A stretch of 64,000 nt of DNA from Leptospira congkakensis (lineage in GTDB: Bacteria > Spirochaetota > Leptospiria > Leptospirales > Leptospiraceae). Positions 46,512-57,040 of the stretch are shown one piece after another; the first letter of the stretch is position 1; each line of letters starts with the position of its first letter. The translations under genes were made by a program, and so were the position numbers. The stretch lies in contig NZ_RQGQ01000017.1 in the NCBI RefSeq assembly GCF_004770265.1, positions 558,001-622,000 on the forward strand, written 5' to 3'. The notes below the pieces were generated by a model. The model saw only the letters and a program-made list of their open reading frames with translations. It was not told the DNA's origin and made no database searches.

Positions 46512-49162
46512 AAATCACCAGGTTACTAATACTCATTTTACTTTTTAGTTGGATTCGCCCTTCTTTGGCTGATGGCAATCTAGAGGTTGTATTTCAAATT
46601 GTGAAATCCAACTCAGGAAAACCAGTTACCAACGCAGTAGTGATTTCCAAAAAAGGGAAAACAACTGGAGTTTCAAATGAAGAGGGGATCGCCAAACTTC
46701 GATTTCCCGAGCCTGGATACTATGAAATCAAAATTTCCACAGCCGACAGGACGGAATCTGTATTTCGTGAAGTTCGGTTTAAAGGCCAAGTCATCCTCAT
46801 TACCATTTCCGAAGCTAACCTAGCAGGAATTTTAGTCAGCGGGGAAAGAGACAAAACTCCACTTTCGCGGTATGGACTCGTACAAGATGAAATCAAACGC
46901 CTTCCAGGTGTTTCCGGCGATTCACTAAAAGCCTTACAAACCATTCCGGGCGTTGTGATTGGAGCCCCTGTGGGAATTTTACCTTCCGTGTTTACAAACA
47001 TTGGAACCAACTTACTCACAGGGAACCCTTATTCCAATAGTGAAAGAGGGGACTTGTCATTACGTGGCGGTGGTACAAGACAAAACCAATATTACTTCGA
47101 TGGATTTCCACTTCCCTATCCTTTTCATTTAGGAAACCAATCATCTGTTTTAAATAACAATTTAATCAAATCCTTTGATGTGTTTACGGGAGCATTTCCA
47201 GCTAAATATGGTTATGCGACTGGTGGAATCATTGCCATTGAAGGAACGGATCGTGTGGATGAAAATAAAACAGTCATCAATACAAATTTGTTTTTATCTG
47301 ACATCTATAACCAAACCAAAATCCTCCCTGGACTTGCTATGATTAGTTCGGGTAGAAAAAACTATCCTAACGTAGTATTATTACAAGCATACCCACAAGG
47401 AATTCCAGAGGATGCGAAATTCGCAGAATACCAGGATTACCAATGGAAAATGATTTGGGATATTACTGCGGAACATAGACTCTCTGTTCAAACTTTTGGA
47501 ACGAGAGATAGACAAGCCTATACCAAAGCCCAAGCGGATTTGGAAAGAGGAGGAGGTGACCCGCGTCCCCCAACTGGACTCGACCGAATGTTTCGCACGG
47601 ATGCCATTCGTTACGTTTGGAAAGGGAAAACATTTCGAAATACAATCTCTTATTCACGCACTTCCTTTAATGAGTTTTTCGAACTCCGATTTACAAATCC
47701 ACTGACTGCTGAAAACATATTTGGGTTACAAAACAGGACTACAGATACAATCACCTATGTCCAAAATGCATTTGAATGGGAACTTTGGGAGGAACATCTC
47801 AAACTAGAAGCTGGGGTTCAAGGCCGGTTCCGAGAGACCACTCTCAAGGGAGAAAATATCTCTTCTTATAATCGATTATTTTATAATATCTTTAATGATC
47901 TTTTGAATTCCAATGCAGCTTTCCGGTCTGTGATTGACGGAGATCGAATTCGATACAGAGAAAAATCCGCTTATGCAGAACTTCCATTTAAATATGCAGG
48001 ATTTCGCCTAACACCAGGTGCGCGAGTGGATCATTATTCAGGAAGTAATGAAACCAATTTAGCACCTAGGATCACTGGTGGTTATTTATTTGAATCCACA
48101 AAAACTGGGATTATGGCGGGACATGGAATCCATTACAATGCGCCAGTTTCAGTGGAAGCTTTGTCCGCTAAGTCAGGAAATCCAAATCTTTTTATGGAAA
48201 GAGCCGAACACAATTCGATTGGTGTGAGCCAAGAATTTGCAAACAATTGGCAAATTAAAATCGAAGGTTTTCGGAATATCTTTCAAAACATCATCGTTCC
48301 CGACTCTTATATTGTGGATCCGTATGCTCTTAATAATGATACACGTGTTTTTGTGAATGAAACGGCAAAAGTTTTAGCAAACCCCATCACTCCTAAAAAT
48401 CTAAATTATTCCAATGCGGGTTATGGGCATTCGGAAGGTGTGGAAATTTTTATTAAAAAAACAAAAGATCCAAGAGAACAGTCCGGACTTTTTGGTTGGA
48501 TCTCCTACACAAATTCCATCACCAAACGTATCAATAACCAATCCAGATTGAGTAGTGATGAAACCAGAAACAGAACCTTACTCAATAATTCTAGGACTCT
48601 ACTTGCCCAAGCAAAAATGGGGACCAACTATATCAATTATTATGATGATAATAATTTAGAGGTCATTTACAATAACGACAAAGAACAATTGTATGATTTG
48701 GACAGAACTCATATTTTGAATATTGTATTTGGTTATAAATTCAATCCGGAATGGATGGTGGGGGGAAGGTTTCGATATTTTTCGGGGACTCCATACACTC
48801 CCATTACAAGCGCTACACGGGCAAGTCAAGCGGCTACATTTGGTTTGAATTTATATTTTCCCAATTATTCTGGAAATTATAACAGCGACAGATTTTTGCC
48901 TTTCCACCAGTTTGATTTGCGGATTGATAGAATCGAAAATTTTTCTTGGGGTTACATCAATACCTATATAGAATTTGTGAATTTTTATGGCCGCAGAAAC
49001 CAGGCCGGTTTTGAATTTGATAACACAAAAAATTTCCAAAGAAACCAAAACCCTGCCCCCACTTATGATACTGTTAATTCTCCTTATATTGTTTCCCAAA
49101 CACCAAATGGAAAAATGGCAATCATCCCTCTTGTCAATATTGGTATTGAGGTAAGATTTTGA
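46508..49162 (+). CDS. TonB-dependent receptor in a TetR-controlled operon
   Basis: 884 residues. The signal peptide is about 1-22 (LLILILLFSWIRPSLADG). Residues about 25-105 form a carboxypeptidase-regulatory-like domain. The plug has IKRLPGVSGDSLKALQTIPGVV and DLSLRGGGTRQNQYYFDGFPLPYPFHLG. The barrel includes APRITGGYLFESTKTGIMAGHGIHYN and ends in the typical terminal Phe (VNIGIEVRF). The ligand is unknown. It overlaps tetR upstream and the lipoprotein gene downstream, each by 4 bases. Confidence 0.9.
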   Translation: MKITRLLILILLFSWIRPSLADGNLEVVFQIVKSNSGKPVTNAVVISKKGKTTGVSNEEGIAKLRFPEPGYYEIKISTADRTESVFREVRFKGQVILITISEANLAGILVSGERDKTPLSRYGLVQDEIKRLPGVSGDSLKALQTIPGVVIGAPVGILPSVFTNIGTNLLTGNPYSNSERGDLSLRGGGTRQNQYYFDGFPLPYPFHLGNQSSVLNNNLIKSFDVFTGAFPAKYGYATGGIIAIEGTDRVDENKTVINTNLFLSDIYNQTKILPGLAMISSGRKNYPNVVLLQAYPQGIPEDAKFAEYQDYQWKMIWDITAEHRLSVQTFGTRDRQAYTKAQADLERGGGDPRPPTGLDRMFRTDAIRYVWKGKTFRNTISYSRTSFNEFFELRFTNPLTAENIFGLQNRTTDTITYVQNAFEWELWEEHLKLEAGVQGRFRETTLKGENISSYNRLFYNIFNDLLNSNAAFRSVIDGDRIRYREKSAYAELPFKYAGFRLTPGARVDHYSGSNETNLAPRITGGYLFESTKTGIMAGHGIHYNAPVSVEALSAKSGNPNLFMERAEHNSIGVSQEFANNWQIKIEGFRNIFQNIIVPDSYIVDPYALNNDTRVFVNETAKVLANPITPKNLNYSNAGYGHSEGVEIFIKKTKDPREQSGLFGWISYTNSITKRINNQSRLSSDETRNRTLLNNSRTLLAQAKMGTNYINYYDDNNLEVIYNNDKEQLYDLDRTHILNIVFGYKFNPEWMVGGRFRYFSGTPYTPITSATRASQAATFGLNLYFPNYSGNYNSDRFLPFHQFDLRIDRIENFSWGYINTYIEFVNFYGRRNQAGFEFDNTKNFQRNQNPAPTYDTVNSPYIVSQTPNGKMAIIPLVNIGIEVRF

Positions 49163-49806
49163 AAAAATTTACCATTGGATTCAGTTTGTTACTTTGTTTG
49201 ATTTCTTGTTTTGAAAATGGAGATGAAAAACAAAAAGAAGAGGAAAACAAACAAACCGTTTCTCTCACTACTTTGTATTTGGTCCGGCAGTCTGGTAATT
49301 GTATCAAAACAAACACAACTTTAAGTTCCAATAACCGATTTTGTAGCCGGCGGCCTTTGGGAATTTGTAATGTAAACCAACTCATTCTCACTCAAAGTGA
49401 ATTGAACGTTATTCTAAATGATACTAGAATCATTCAGGCTAGAACCACCGATTGCCAAGAATCAATTGCCCTCTCAGGTGTTTTGAGTTTGAAAGCAACT
49501 ACGGTTGCTAATATAGATAGTTTTAAATCGCAATATACTTTCCAAGTTGTGGAAACTTGTGAATTAGAAGGATTCCAAACATCAGCAGGAACAAGGTTTG
49601 CTACCTTTACGGAAATCCAGTGGTTAGAGTCAGTTCGTGGAAAAATTGCAAAAGCTGCAAAAACCATTTCTGCCAATACTTTTTTACCCCAAGCCAATCG
49701 TGATCGTGCTAACAGCTGTTTGAATTTAGAGTTTAAGGATTGGGAAAAAGACCTAGCACAGGGAAACAATGAGAATAAAATCCTGGTCGAAATCGTTCAT
49801 CCATAA
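49159..49806 (+). CDS. Hypothetical lipoprotein coupled to the TonB receptor
   Basis: 215 residues from a TTG that overlaps the receptor stop (TTGA), with GAGGTAAG just upstream. The signal KKFTIGFSLLLCLISC has a lipobox with Cys at about 16. The mature part is Glu/Lys-rich at first, then has several Cys (NCIKT, FCSRRPLGIC, DCQE, ETCELEG, SCLNLE). No known domain is recognised. Its position suggests a surface or periplasmic accessory of the receptor. Confidence 0.75.
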   Translation: MKKFTIGFSLLLCLISCFENGDEKQKEEENKQTVSLTTLYLVRQSGNCIKTNTTLSSNNRFCSRRPLGICNVNQLILTQSELNVILNDTRIIQARTTDCQESIALSGVLSLKATTVANIDSFKSQYTFQVVETCELEGFQTSAGTRFATFTEIQWLESVRGKIAKAAKTISANTFLPQANRDRANSCLNLEFKDWEKDLAQGNNENKILVEIVHP

Positions 49807-49875
49807 ATTCAAAATCCGCTTTCCTTAACCTTGCCATCCCACATTTTGTCTTTAATCCAAAGGAAATTGAATTTT

Positions 49876-51552
49876 ATGACTTTGAATCGATATAGCCGCA
49901 CTCTTACCCAAGACGAATCCCTTCCTGCTTCTCAAGCAATGATCATTGGATCCGGAGTTCCTTATGAAGATCTGAACAAACCATTCATCGGAATTGGAAG
50001 TACAGGATTTGATGGAAATCCATGTAACATGCACCTAACCACTCTTTCTGCCTTACAAAAGAAAAGTGTATTAGACACAAAAGAAATGGTTGGTTTACTA
50101 TTTAACACCATCGGTGTGAGTGATGGGATTACTAATGGAAATGATGGGATGCGTTATTCCTTACCATCCAGAGAAATCATTGCCGATTCCATTGAAACCA
50201 TTGCTGGTGCTCACTATTATGACGGTCTTCTTTTTGCTGCAGGTTGTGATAAAAATATGCCAGGTGCTATCATGGCAATGGCTAGACTCAATCGCCCATC
50301 CATCATGGTATACGGTGGAACCATCAATGGTGGTCATTACAAAGGTGAAAAATTAAATATTGTATCTGCCTTCGAAGCTTACGGAAAAAAAATTAACGGC
50401 AAAATCACAGAAGATGATTTTAAAGAAGTCATAAAAAATTCCTGCCCGGGTCCTGGAGCTTGTGGTGGAATGTACACTGCCAACACTATGGCCACAGCCA
50501 TCGAAGTGATGGGAATGAGTTTGCCTTATAGTTCTTCTTCTCCTGCTCGCAGTGAAGAAAAAAAGAAAGAATGTATGAATATTGGAAAGTATATGTACAA
50601 TCTTTTAGAAAAGGACATCAAACCTTCTGATATCATCACTCCTAAATCTATTTTGAATGCACTTCGAGTTGTCACCATTCTCGGTGGTTCCACAAATGCA
50701 GCCTTACATATGATTGCTATTGCAAGGACAATGGGGATTCCTCTTGATTTGGAACAAATTCAAAAAGTAACCGATACAACCCCACTCCTTGCGGATATGA
50801 AACCAAGTGGAAAGTATCTTATGGAAGACCTTCATGCCATCGGGGGAACACCTGCTATCATGAAATTCATGTTAAGCGAAGGTTTGATTGACGGATCTTG
50901 TTTGACAGTCACTGGAAAAACCATCGCAGAAAATTTAGAAGGCCTTCCTGATCTTCCGAGTGACCAGGACTTACTCCGACCAGTCAGTAACCCCATTAAA
51001 AAAGAAGGTCATATTCAAGTTCTCTATGGCAATATCGCCAAAAAAGGGGCAGTGGCAAAAATCACTGGCCACGAAGGGGAAATGTTCGAAGGAAAAGCCA
51101 TTTGTTTTGATTCCGAAGTGGAAGCCAATACAGGCATTCGTGATGGGAAAGTCAAACCAGGTCATGTAGTAGTCATTCGCTACGTAGGCCCTAAAGGTGG
51201 CCCAGGAATGCCGGAAATGTTAAAACCAACTTCTGCCATCATTGGAGCAGGTCTTGGGGACAATGTGGCACTCATCACTGACGGAAGGTTCTCTGGAGGA
51301 AGCCACGGATTTGTTGTGGGTCATATCACTCCAGAAGCAATGGAAGGCGGAGAGTTGGCATTTGTAAAAGACGGGGACAAAATCCTCATCGATGCTCGCA
51401 CGAACAAACTCGAATTACAAATTTCACCTGAGGAATTAGAAAAAAGAAGAGCGGCCTGGAAAAAACCACCATACCGCATTACCACTGGATATCTTTGGAA
51501 GTACATCCAGATGGTAAAAGATGCAAGTACTGGTTGCCTAACAGACCGTTAG
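49876..51552 (+). CDS. ilvD: Dihydroxy-acid dehydratase IlvD
   Basis: 558 residues from the ATG at 49876, preceded by AAAGGA. A longer TTG frame from 49831 adds residues not typical of the family. IlvD converts dihydroxyacids to 2-keto acids in valine, isoleucine and CoA synthesis. Three Cys expected for an Fe-S cluster are present: GNPCNMHL (about 49), [11 protein letters not shown] (about 124) and [14 protein letters not shown] (about 196). The pattern fits the [2Fe-2S] type. [22 protein letters not shown] and the C-terminal [13 protein letters not shown] are conserved. It lies 69 bases after the lipoprotein gene and probably has its own promoter. Confidence 0.96.
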   Translation: MTLNRYSRTLTQDESLPASQAMIIGSGVPYEDLNKPFIGIGSTGFDGNPCNMHLTTLSALQKKSVLDTKEMVGLLFNTIGVSDGITNGNDGMRYSLPSREIIADSIETIAGAHYYDGLLFAAGCDKNMPGAIMAMARLNRPSIMVYGGTINGGHYKGEKLNIVSAFEAYGKKINGKITEDDFKEVIKNSCPGPGACGGMYTANTMATAIEVMGMSLPYSSSSPARSEEKKKECMNIGKYMYNLLEKDIKPSDIITPKSILNALRVVTILGGSTNAALHMIAIARTMGIPLDLEQIQKVTDTTPLLADMKPSGKYLMEDLHAIGGTPAIMKFMLSEGLIDGSCLTVTGKTIAENLEGLPDLPSDQDLLRPVSNPIKKEGHIQVLYGNIAKKGAVAKITGHEGEMFEGKAICFDSEVEANTGIRDGKVKPGHVVVIRYVGPKGGPGMPEMLKPTSAIIGAGLGDNVALITDGRFSGGSHGFVVGHITPEAMEGGELAFVKDGDKILIDARTNKLELQISPEELEKRRAAWKKPPYRITTGYLWKYIQMVKDASTGCLTDR

Positions 51553-51562
51553 GCGAAAATTT

Positions 51563-51592
51563 GAAATTCCTACTCGTTTAAGTAGGAATTTC
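51563..51592. terminator. Bidirectional terminator between ilvD and pirin
   Basis: A perfect 12-bp stem GAAATTCCTACT / AGTAGGAATTTC has a 6-base loop and T-rich sequence on the + side. The right arm contains the last codons and stop of the convergent pirin gene. Confidence 0.8.
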
Positions 51593-52594
51593 TTCCTTTC
51601 CATCCGCATGTCTGGCAAATCTCCCTTTGCCAACATGGACTGGATCATAAGAATCCCAAGGCCAACCGCCAAACTGCGTTTTGCGATAATCATCAAACGC
51701 TTGTTGGATTTCCTCTTGTTTGTTCATCACAAAAGGCCCATACTGCACCACTGGTTCGGCAATCGGTTTTCCTTCTAAAATCAAAATGCGTCCGGGTTCT
51801 GATCCGTTTTTCAGTTCTACAGAAACATCAGATGTCAAATTGTACATATGTTTTCCTGGAACCACAACATCATCCATAACCAGTCCTTCCCCACGGAAGT
51901 AGTAAAGGTTTCTGTTATTACCAGCAGAACTTCCTGGAATCACAAAACTGGCTTCGGGATCTAAATCCAAAATATAAATACCAACTTCGTTTTTAGGATC
52001 ACCTGCCCAGGAATCTGGGGGAGGATCGAGTGGTTTTTCGCCAAACAAAGATCCTGCGACAGTTTTGATTTTAATTTTTTTTCCAGAAGCATCCGAGACA
52101 ACTTTCACAGGAATGTCTTTGTTCCAAAACATTTTGAAATGTGGATCGACAAATTTATTTTTTGCAGGAAGGTTCAGCCAAATCTGAAAGAGCTCCAAGG
52201 TGTTATCACCGGATTCATCCACTAAAGGAAACATTTCTGAATGTTGGATTCCAGCACCAGCAGTCATCCATTGTACATCCCCATCTCCATATCTACCGGC
52301 AGCACCTTGGGAATCTGCATGATCAATGAGTCCTCTTTGGACAACTGTTACCGTTTCAAAGCCACGGTGAGGGTGGCCAGGAAAACCGGGAATGGTTTCT
52401 CCGTGGTACATCCTCCACCCATCTTTGCCGGCAAAGTCTTGGCCGATTTGCCTTCCTTGTAAAGAAGCATCCGGGCCAAACTTTCCATTGCCTTTGGGAT
52501 AAAAATCTTCGTGGTGAACACAAAACAAAAATGGATCCGAGGTTGGCCATTGGAAGTCAAGTTTTTGGGCGTATAATATCGATTTGTGTTTCAT
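51578..52594 (-). CDS. Pirin family protein
   Basis: 338 residues with two cupin domains. The N-terminal metal site is formed by HPHRGFETVTVV and GLIDHADSQG, plus WMTAGAGIQHSEMFP with His and Glu. Pirins are iron-binding bicupins; some are quercetinases, others redox-sensing cofactors. The C-terminal cupin (KHMYNLTSDVSVELKNGS, GRILILEGKPIAEPVVQYGPFVMN) is complete. The exact role cannot be told. Its stop lies inside the terminator hairpin shared with ilvD. Confidence 0.92.
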   Translation of the reverse strand: MKHKSILYAQKLDFQWPTSDPFLFCVHHEDFYPKGNGKFGPDASLQGRQIGQDFAGKDGWRMYHGETIPGFPGHPHRGFETVTVVQRGLIDHADSQGAAGRYGDGDVQWMTAGAGIQHSEMFPLVDESGDNTLELFQIWLNLPAKNKFVDPHFKMFWNKDIPVKVVSDASGKKIKIKTVAGSLFGEKPLDPPPDSWAGDPKNEVGIYILDLDPEASFVIPGSSAGNNRNLYYFRGEGLVMDDVVVPGKHMYNLTSDVSVELKNGSEPGRILILEGKPIAEPVVQYGPFVMNKQEEIQQAFDDYRKTQFGGWPWDSYDPVHVGKGRFARHADGKEEIPT

Positions 52595-52649
52595 CTAAAA
52601 ATCCTGTTTTTGCGATTTCTATCGCTACTAATAAGACAGTGGATTAGAA

Positions 52650-53789
52650 TCAAAAGTTTTTCACAATAGAAACATTCACTCCAAAAGTCCCGTATTGTTT
52701 GGCACTGAGTGAAGAATTGAGGTCTGGAACCGAACTGAGTTCCACCGGTGTTTTTCCTGTTCCCACATTATAACCTGTCACTTCAGAGATACTAAAGGAA
52801 GAAATTTGGTAGAATCCACCGTATTTCACTCCCAATGTTTCAAAAATTTTCCAAACAAGTCCTAACTCCAACGACATCGTTGCGCCGGTAAGGCCTTTTG
52901 CGAATCCTTCTTTGGATTGGAACATTGTTAATTCTGATCTGGTAACGGGCGAACTAAATGTAACTTGGTTACTTGCATTTAAAGAACCAGTCGATGAGGT
53001 TTCAATCCCGTAAGAAGCAAGTTTCAATTGTCCAGAAAAAACGGTAAAACCACCGACCATATAGAAGTTCAACCAGTCTGTGATGGAAGTGACAAACCCA
53101 TAGTCCATTCCATAATTTTTAGTTCTAAATTCTACAGTTCCAGTTGAGAAAGCTAATCCCTGTGTGACAGTTTGGTCTCCCGTTCTTAAAAAAGGAAATT
53201 TTAATTGGAAAGATTGGAATGGACCTTTCGAAGATAACTCTGAATAGTTGAAACTGAGTTCTGTTGAACTGGATGTAGTTAAATAATTTAATGGGCCCAG
53301 TCCAATTTTAAAACCAACTTCATTGATTCCTGAATGGATTCGGTCATTTAAATAAAGTCCGTTTGTACTAAAACTAGTTCGAGTATCGTTGTATTGTTCA
53401 CCTTTAGCATAAACAAATCCTACAAAAAAATCTTCTGTGAATTGGTGAGAGTATTTGATTCGAGGAGAAATTGTAGAAGTTGGTTTTGAATCTGAACTTT
53501 CTGTGATGATCCCTGGTGGGTTGAGGTTGTTCGTTGAGTTACTGTTGACTAAACTGGAAGCCACTCGAGATGAATTTAAAATACTAGATACGGATTGGGG
53601 GCCACCTTCGGAAGGGGTCTGTGCAAATTCGCCAGCAAACTCTAATACCTTTAAACCAGATCCCAAAAAAGAAGAAGATTTAGAATTTTGTTTAGAATCT
53701 GTTTCTGAAGGATTCGAATTGTTTTGTGCAAATAGAGGGGAAACCAATAACGATATGAGTAAAATAAAATTTCTGACTACGATTTTCAT
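52650..53789 (-). CDS. Putative outer-membrane beta-barrel protein
   Basis: 379 residues. The signal peptide is about 1-21 (NFILLISLLVSPLFAQ). A Ser/Asn-rich segment to about residue 105 precedes alternating beta strands (KYSHQFTEDFFVGFVYAKGEQYNDT, EVGFKIGLGPLNYL, MSLELGLVWKIFETLGVKYGGFYQ). It ends in VNVSIVKNF, a terminal Phe typical of outer-membrane barrels. The family is not recognised. The histidine kinase gene follows on the same strand, about 85 bases away on the other side of this gene's start. Confidence 0.68.
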   Translation of the reverse strand: MKIVVRNFILLISLLVSPLFAQNNSNPSETDSKQNSKSSSFLGSGLKVLEFAGEFAQTPSEGGPQSVSSILNSSRVASSLVNSNSTNNLNPPGIITESSDSKPTSTISPRIKYSHQFTEDFFVGFVYAKGEQYNDTRTSFSTNGLYLNDRIHSGINEVGFKIGLGPLNYLTTSSSTELSFNYSELSSKGPFQSFQLKFPFLRTGDQTVTQGLAFSTGTVEFRTKNYGMDYGFVTSITDWLNFYMVGGFTVFSGQLKLASYGIETSSTGSLNASNQVTFSSPVTRSELTMFQSKEGFAKGLTGATMSLELGLVWKIFETLGVKYGGFYQISSFSISEVTGYNVGTGKTPVELSSVPDLNSSLSAKQYGTFGVNVSIVKNF

Positions 53790-53874
53790 CTATATCAATA
53801 AATAATTTATGAATATAGAATCTATAACAAAAAAGTTGAGAGGGAAACCTTTTCATTCAGAAATTAGAATGATG

Positions 53875-55155
53875 TTAAATAGTTTTTGTGTTTTGTACTA
53901 ATTGAAAAAAGAATGTGGAGCCTACATCGATTTCAGTTTCTACCCAAAGGGTACTTTTATGTTTTTCTAAAAATTCTTTACACAGAATGAGGCCAAGCCC
54001 AGTACCTGTTTCTTGATTTGTACCTAAAGTAGAGGTCTTTCGATCCAGTCGAAATAAATTTTGAATTTGTTCTTCCTTCATACCCACGCCAGTATCCTTT
54101 ACAAAGAAGATAGTGGCATTTGGATCTATTTTTGTTTTGAAACTAGATACCATTTTTGGTTTAGAATTTTCTTTTGGTTCCGGTATTTGTTCCGAAGGTA
54201 AAACACCTATGGTTACCTGCTTACCTTCTAAACTGTATTTGATTGCGTTGGAAATCAAATTACGAATGACCGTTTCAATCATAAATGGATCGGCAAAAAT
54301 TTCCAAATCTTTTGGAATTTTGTTATGAATTGCCACTGACTTTTTGTTAGCTGATAGACTTAGAAGCCCTATCACTCGTTGTACTAAATCATAAAAAGGG
54401 AGAGAAATTGGTTGGAATTGGATGGCACCTGTTTGGGAACGAGCCCAATCTAATAAATTTTCGAGTAGAGAATAAACTAAATCAGAAGATTCTTCCAACA
54501 TTTTTAAATAAGAAGTTCTTTCGGAATCAGTGAAGGAAGAATCTTTTTCACTTAGGATTTTTGTGAATTCTTTTTGTGTTCCAAGTGGTCCTCGTAGATC
54601 ATGTGCGATGATCGAAAAAAATTTATCCTTAGTAGAGTTTAATTCTGCTAATCGAATGGCAGATTGTTTTAAATTATTTTCAGCGAGTTTTCTTTCAGTG
54701 ATGTTACGAATGATACCGCAGTTGTATTTTTTTCCTCCATATTCTACTAAATTGACAGTCACTTCGATTGGAAAGGAGGTTCCATCTTTTGTACGATTGA
54801 TCGTTTCGATAGAAAAGGATTTGCGTTCTAAGATTTCTTGCCAATGAGCTTTCCACATTTCAACGGTAAACAAAGGATCTACTTGAAACATTTGCATAGA
54901 AAGTAATTCTTCTTTCGTGTATCCGTAGTTTCTACAAGCAGCATCGTTCACAAAAACATAATTTCCGTCTTCATCCGTCCAAACAATGGCATCAGAGATT
55001 GTATCGATTGAAAATTGTGTGAACTGCAAAGCATTGATTAAACTAGAATGGTCTAGGTTTTTATTTCCATGTGATTGTTTTAACATTTGGTTTTCCTCTT
55101 CCAAACGTTTTAGATCTGCTAGTAAAGCTTCGTATGTCTTAGGTAGAGTCGACAT
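53875..55155 (-). CDS. PAS-domain sensor histidine kinase
   Basis: 426 residues, no transmembrane segment, so a cytoplasmic sensor. An N-terminal coiled coil (1-30) is followed by a PAS domain (about 45-160; DAIVWTDEDGNYVFVNDAACRNYGYTKEELL) with a PAC tail (KYNCGIIRNITERKLAENN). The H-box is DKFFSIIAHDLRGPLG, with the phosphorylated His near 191. The ATPase has N-box NLISNAIKYS, G1 FVKDTGVGMKEEQI and G2 TGTGLGLILCKEF. No response regulator gene is adjacent, so its partner is elsewhere. It is divergent from the zinc-ribbon gene. Confidence 0.92.
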   Translation of the reverse strand: MSTLPKTYEALLADLKRLEEENQMLKQSHGNKNLDHSSLINALQFTQFSIDTISDAIVWTDEDGNYVFVNDAACRNYGYTKEELLSMQMFQVDPLFTVEMWKAHWQEILERKSFSIETINRTKDGTSFPIEVTVNLVEYGGKKYNCGIIRNITERKLAENNLKQSAIRLAELNSTKDKFFSIIAHDLRGPLGTQKEFTKILSEKDSSFTDSERTSYLKMLEESSDLVYSLLENLLDWARSQTGAIQFQPISLPFYDLVQRVIGLLSLSANKKSVAIHNKIPKDLEIFADPFMIETVIRNLISNAIKYSLEGKQVTIGVLPSEQIPEPKENSKPKMVSSFKTKIDPNATIFFVKDTGVGMKEEQIQNLFRLDRKTSTLGTNQETGTGLGLILCKEFLEKHKSTLWVETEIDVGSTFFFQLVQNTKTI

Positions 55156-55288
55156 GGATTATTGGTATGATAAAATCGACGAAATAAATTGCCAAGAACT
55201 AAGCGAACACTTTAGTTTATTTCGTAACGAATGAATCGGGCTTGACGGAAAACAAATTTATAGATAAACCTAAACTCCTCGAAACGAT

Positions 55289-57040
55289 ATGCCGTGCCTA
55301 TTTTGCCAGAAAGGATCTTCTAGTTTTTCGAGGTCAGTACCAGCTCAGGACGAAACACGAACACCCACCTTTCCTATTGATGATATCGTTGGGAATCCTA
55401 TCAGTAGATTTTCTGAAATCTATGAATGTCGTGACTGTCATAGCCTTTGGTGGATCAAAACACGAGGGTCTGGTGATCCAAGATCCACCTATCCAGAGTT
55501 TTACGAACAGACTGCCGAACGAATTGATGACCAGCGTTCAGAACTGATTCGAAATCCAACGATCGCTGGAATCATCACTCATAAAGATTCAAAACTTCCT
55601 TATTCTTTCTTTGAAGAAATTTTGGAGATAGTTGTTTTATCGGAGAAGGAGAAGTTAAAAGAACTTTATCTCAAACGAGAAGAAAATGTACACACTTCTG
55701 TAAAACTTTGGTTACGTCGCTGGTTTCCGAAAGAATATCCTAAGGAATTTGAAGAGATTCAAAAAAAAGGATTTCCCACTGATTCCAAAGAACTTCTCCG
55801 TTTGGAAGAAACTGAATCTGTTTTGGTTTCAGAATTTATTTCAAGAGACCAATTTGTTTTTCTCACAAAAAATACGAAAGAAGATTGGAAATTACAAACT
55901 TACGATTTAACCAAAAAAGAAATTCTTTGGTCCAAAAATGTCCAAAGACCTTTTTTGGAAGGTTTAAAAATTCCCATATTATTTTACCAATCAGGATATC
56001 TTTGTTATTACCAGGGATTCCAAAAGGGATCAGAATATTATTCCCAACTCAATCGACCGGAAACCCTACGTATTTATGATTTATCTGGAAAGGAAATTTT
56101 ATCTGTTCCTCTCCGATTTCAATGTTACGAAATCCTTTCCACAGAAGAAAGAGATATATCCGAAAATCGAATTTCGCATAACATTAATTTTTCGATTCTT
56201 TCGGACAAATTGTATCTTCCTTATGAGTCTAAAATTGTAGTTTATGATTTGAAAACAGGGGCTTCCATAAAAACCATCTCCCTCCCTGGATGGGAAGTTT
56301 TTTCAGGAAAGGCCTTTGAAACTGAATCCGGTCAATTGTTATTTTATACATTGAAAGGCATTGTGGGAATGAATGCAGAAGACCAAGTAACCTTTCACTA
56401 TTCTTCCAAGTTTCATCCTGTGTTTATCGATTCTAGTTTTCGTTTGTTTTACTATTACGCAATAGTTGAATCTGCTGATTCTGGAAAAAAAATAGAGTTC
56501 AAAAAGAAATATGAATCTGGAGTGAGTTTACTCCAGCAGTTGTCTTCCAAGCCGGTAGAATATCCCCGTGGAATTTATTTGCCTTTTTCTTTGGACGGAT
56601 CCTATCTTTTAGATTCCCAATTGAAAATAATCAAAGAGTTTCCTTTTAGTACGACAGACACAATTGGACCCCATGCCTTCGGATTGGAAAAAAATCCAGT
56701 CCTTGTGACGGAAGACCGGATCATCATCACGGATGACTATTCAGGAATTTATATGATCGACTTTTTAGGAAATTTGATATTAGAAAAACAAATCGACTCG
56801 GAAGTATTATCTCTCTTTACCATTGATGGAAAACATCCAATCATCGTCTTAAATAAATATGATGATTATACCGATGATGATCAGGTTGCAGTTTTCCTAT
56901 TTTCACCCAAGGGAGATGTGATGGCTGAAAAAATTCTTCCTGCCCTTCCTGGTTTTTCCGTGAGTTTTGATGGCATATCTATATTTGTTAAAGGCAATCA
57001 GGTTTTCTCCATCGATTTGTTTGGAGCAGAAAACAAATGA
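55289..57040 (+). CDS. Zinc-ribbon protein with propeller-like repeats
   Basis: 583 residues. The N-terminus has CLFC (Cys 3 and 6) and CRDC (about 47 and 50), a likely zinc ribbon. Residues 90-180 are charged and helical. From about 190, repeated strand patterns (WKLQTYDLTKKEILWSKNVQ, LRIYDLSGKEILSVPL, KIVVYDLKTGASIKTISLPGWE, GIYMIDFLGNLILEKQ) suggest a PQQ-like or WD-type propeller. There is no signal peptide. The family is not recognised. Its TGA overlaps the start of the SpoIIE phosphatase gene, so the two proteins probably work together. Confidence 0.6.
   Translation: MPCLFCQKGSSSFSRSVPAQDETRTPTFPIDDIVGNPISRFSEIYECRDCHSLWWIKTRGSGDPRSTYPEFYEQTAERIDDQRSELIRNPTIAGIITHKDSKLPYSFFEEILEIVVLSEKEKLKELYLKREENVHTSVKLWLRRWFPKEYPKEFEEIQKKGFPTDSKELLRLEETESVLVSEFISRDQFVFLTKNTKEDWKLQTYDLTKKEILWSKNVQRPFLEGLKIPILFYQSGYLCYYQGFQKGSEYYSQLNRPETLRIYDLSGKEILSVPLRFQCYEILSTEERDISENRISHNINFSILSDKLYLPYESKIVVYDLKTGASIKTISLPGWEVFSGKAFETESGQLLFYTLKGIVGMNAEDQVTFHYSSKFHPVFIDSSFRLFYYYAIVESADSGKKIEFKKKYESGVSLLQQLSSKPVEYPRGIYLPFSLDGSYLLDSQLKIIKEFPFSTTDTIGPHAFGLEKNPVLVTEDRIIITDDYSGIYMIDFLGNLILEKQIDSEVLSLFTIDGKHPIIVLNKYDDYTDDDQVAVFLFSPKGDVMAEKILPALPGFSVSFDGISIFVKGNQVFSIDLFGAENK

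Noticed and set aside
56173..56182. TTCGCATAAC, identical to a cassette end core (also at 57792-57801 and 63083-63092)
   Set aside because: All three lie inside well-supported coding sequences, have no partner core nearby and no hairpin, so they are chance matches rather than recombination sites.
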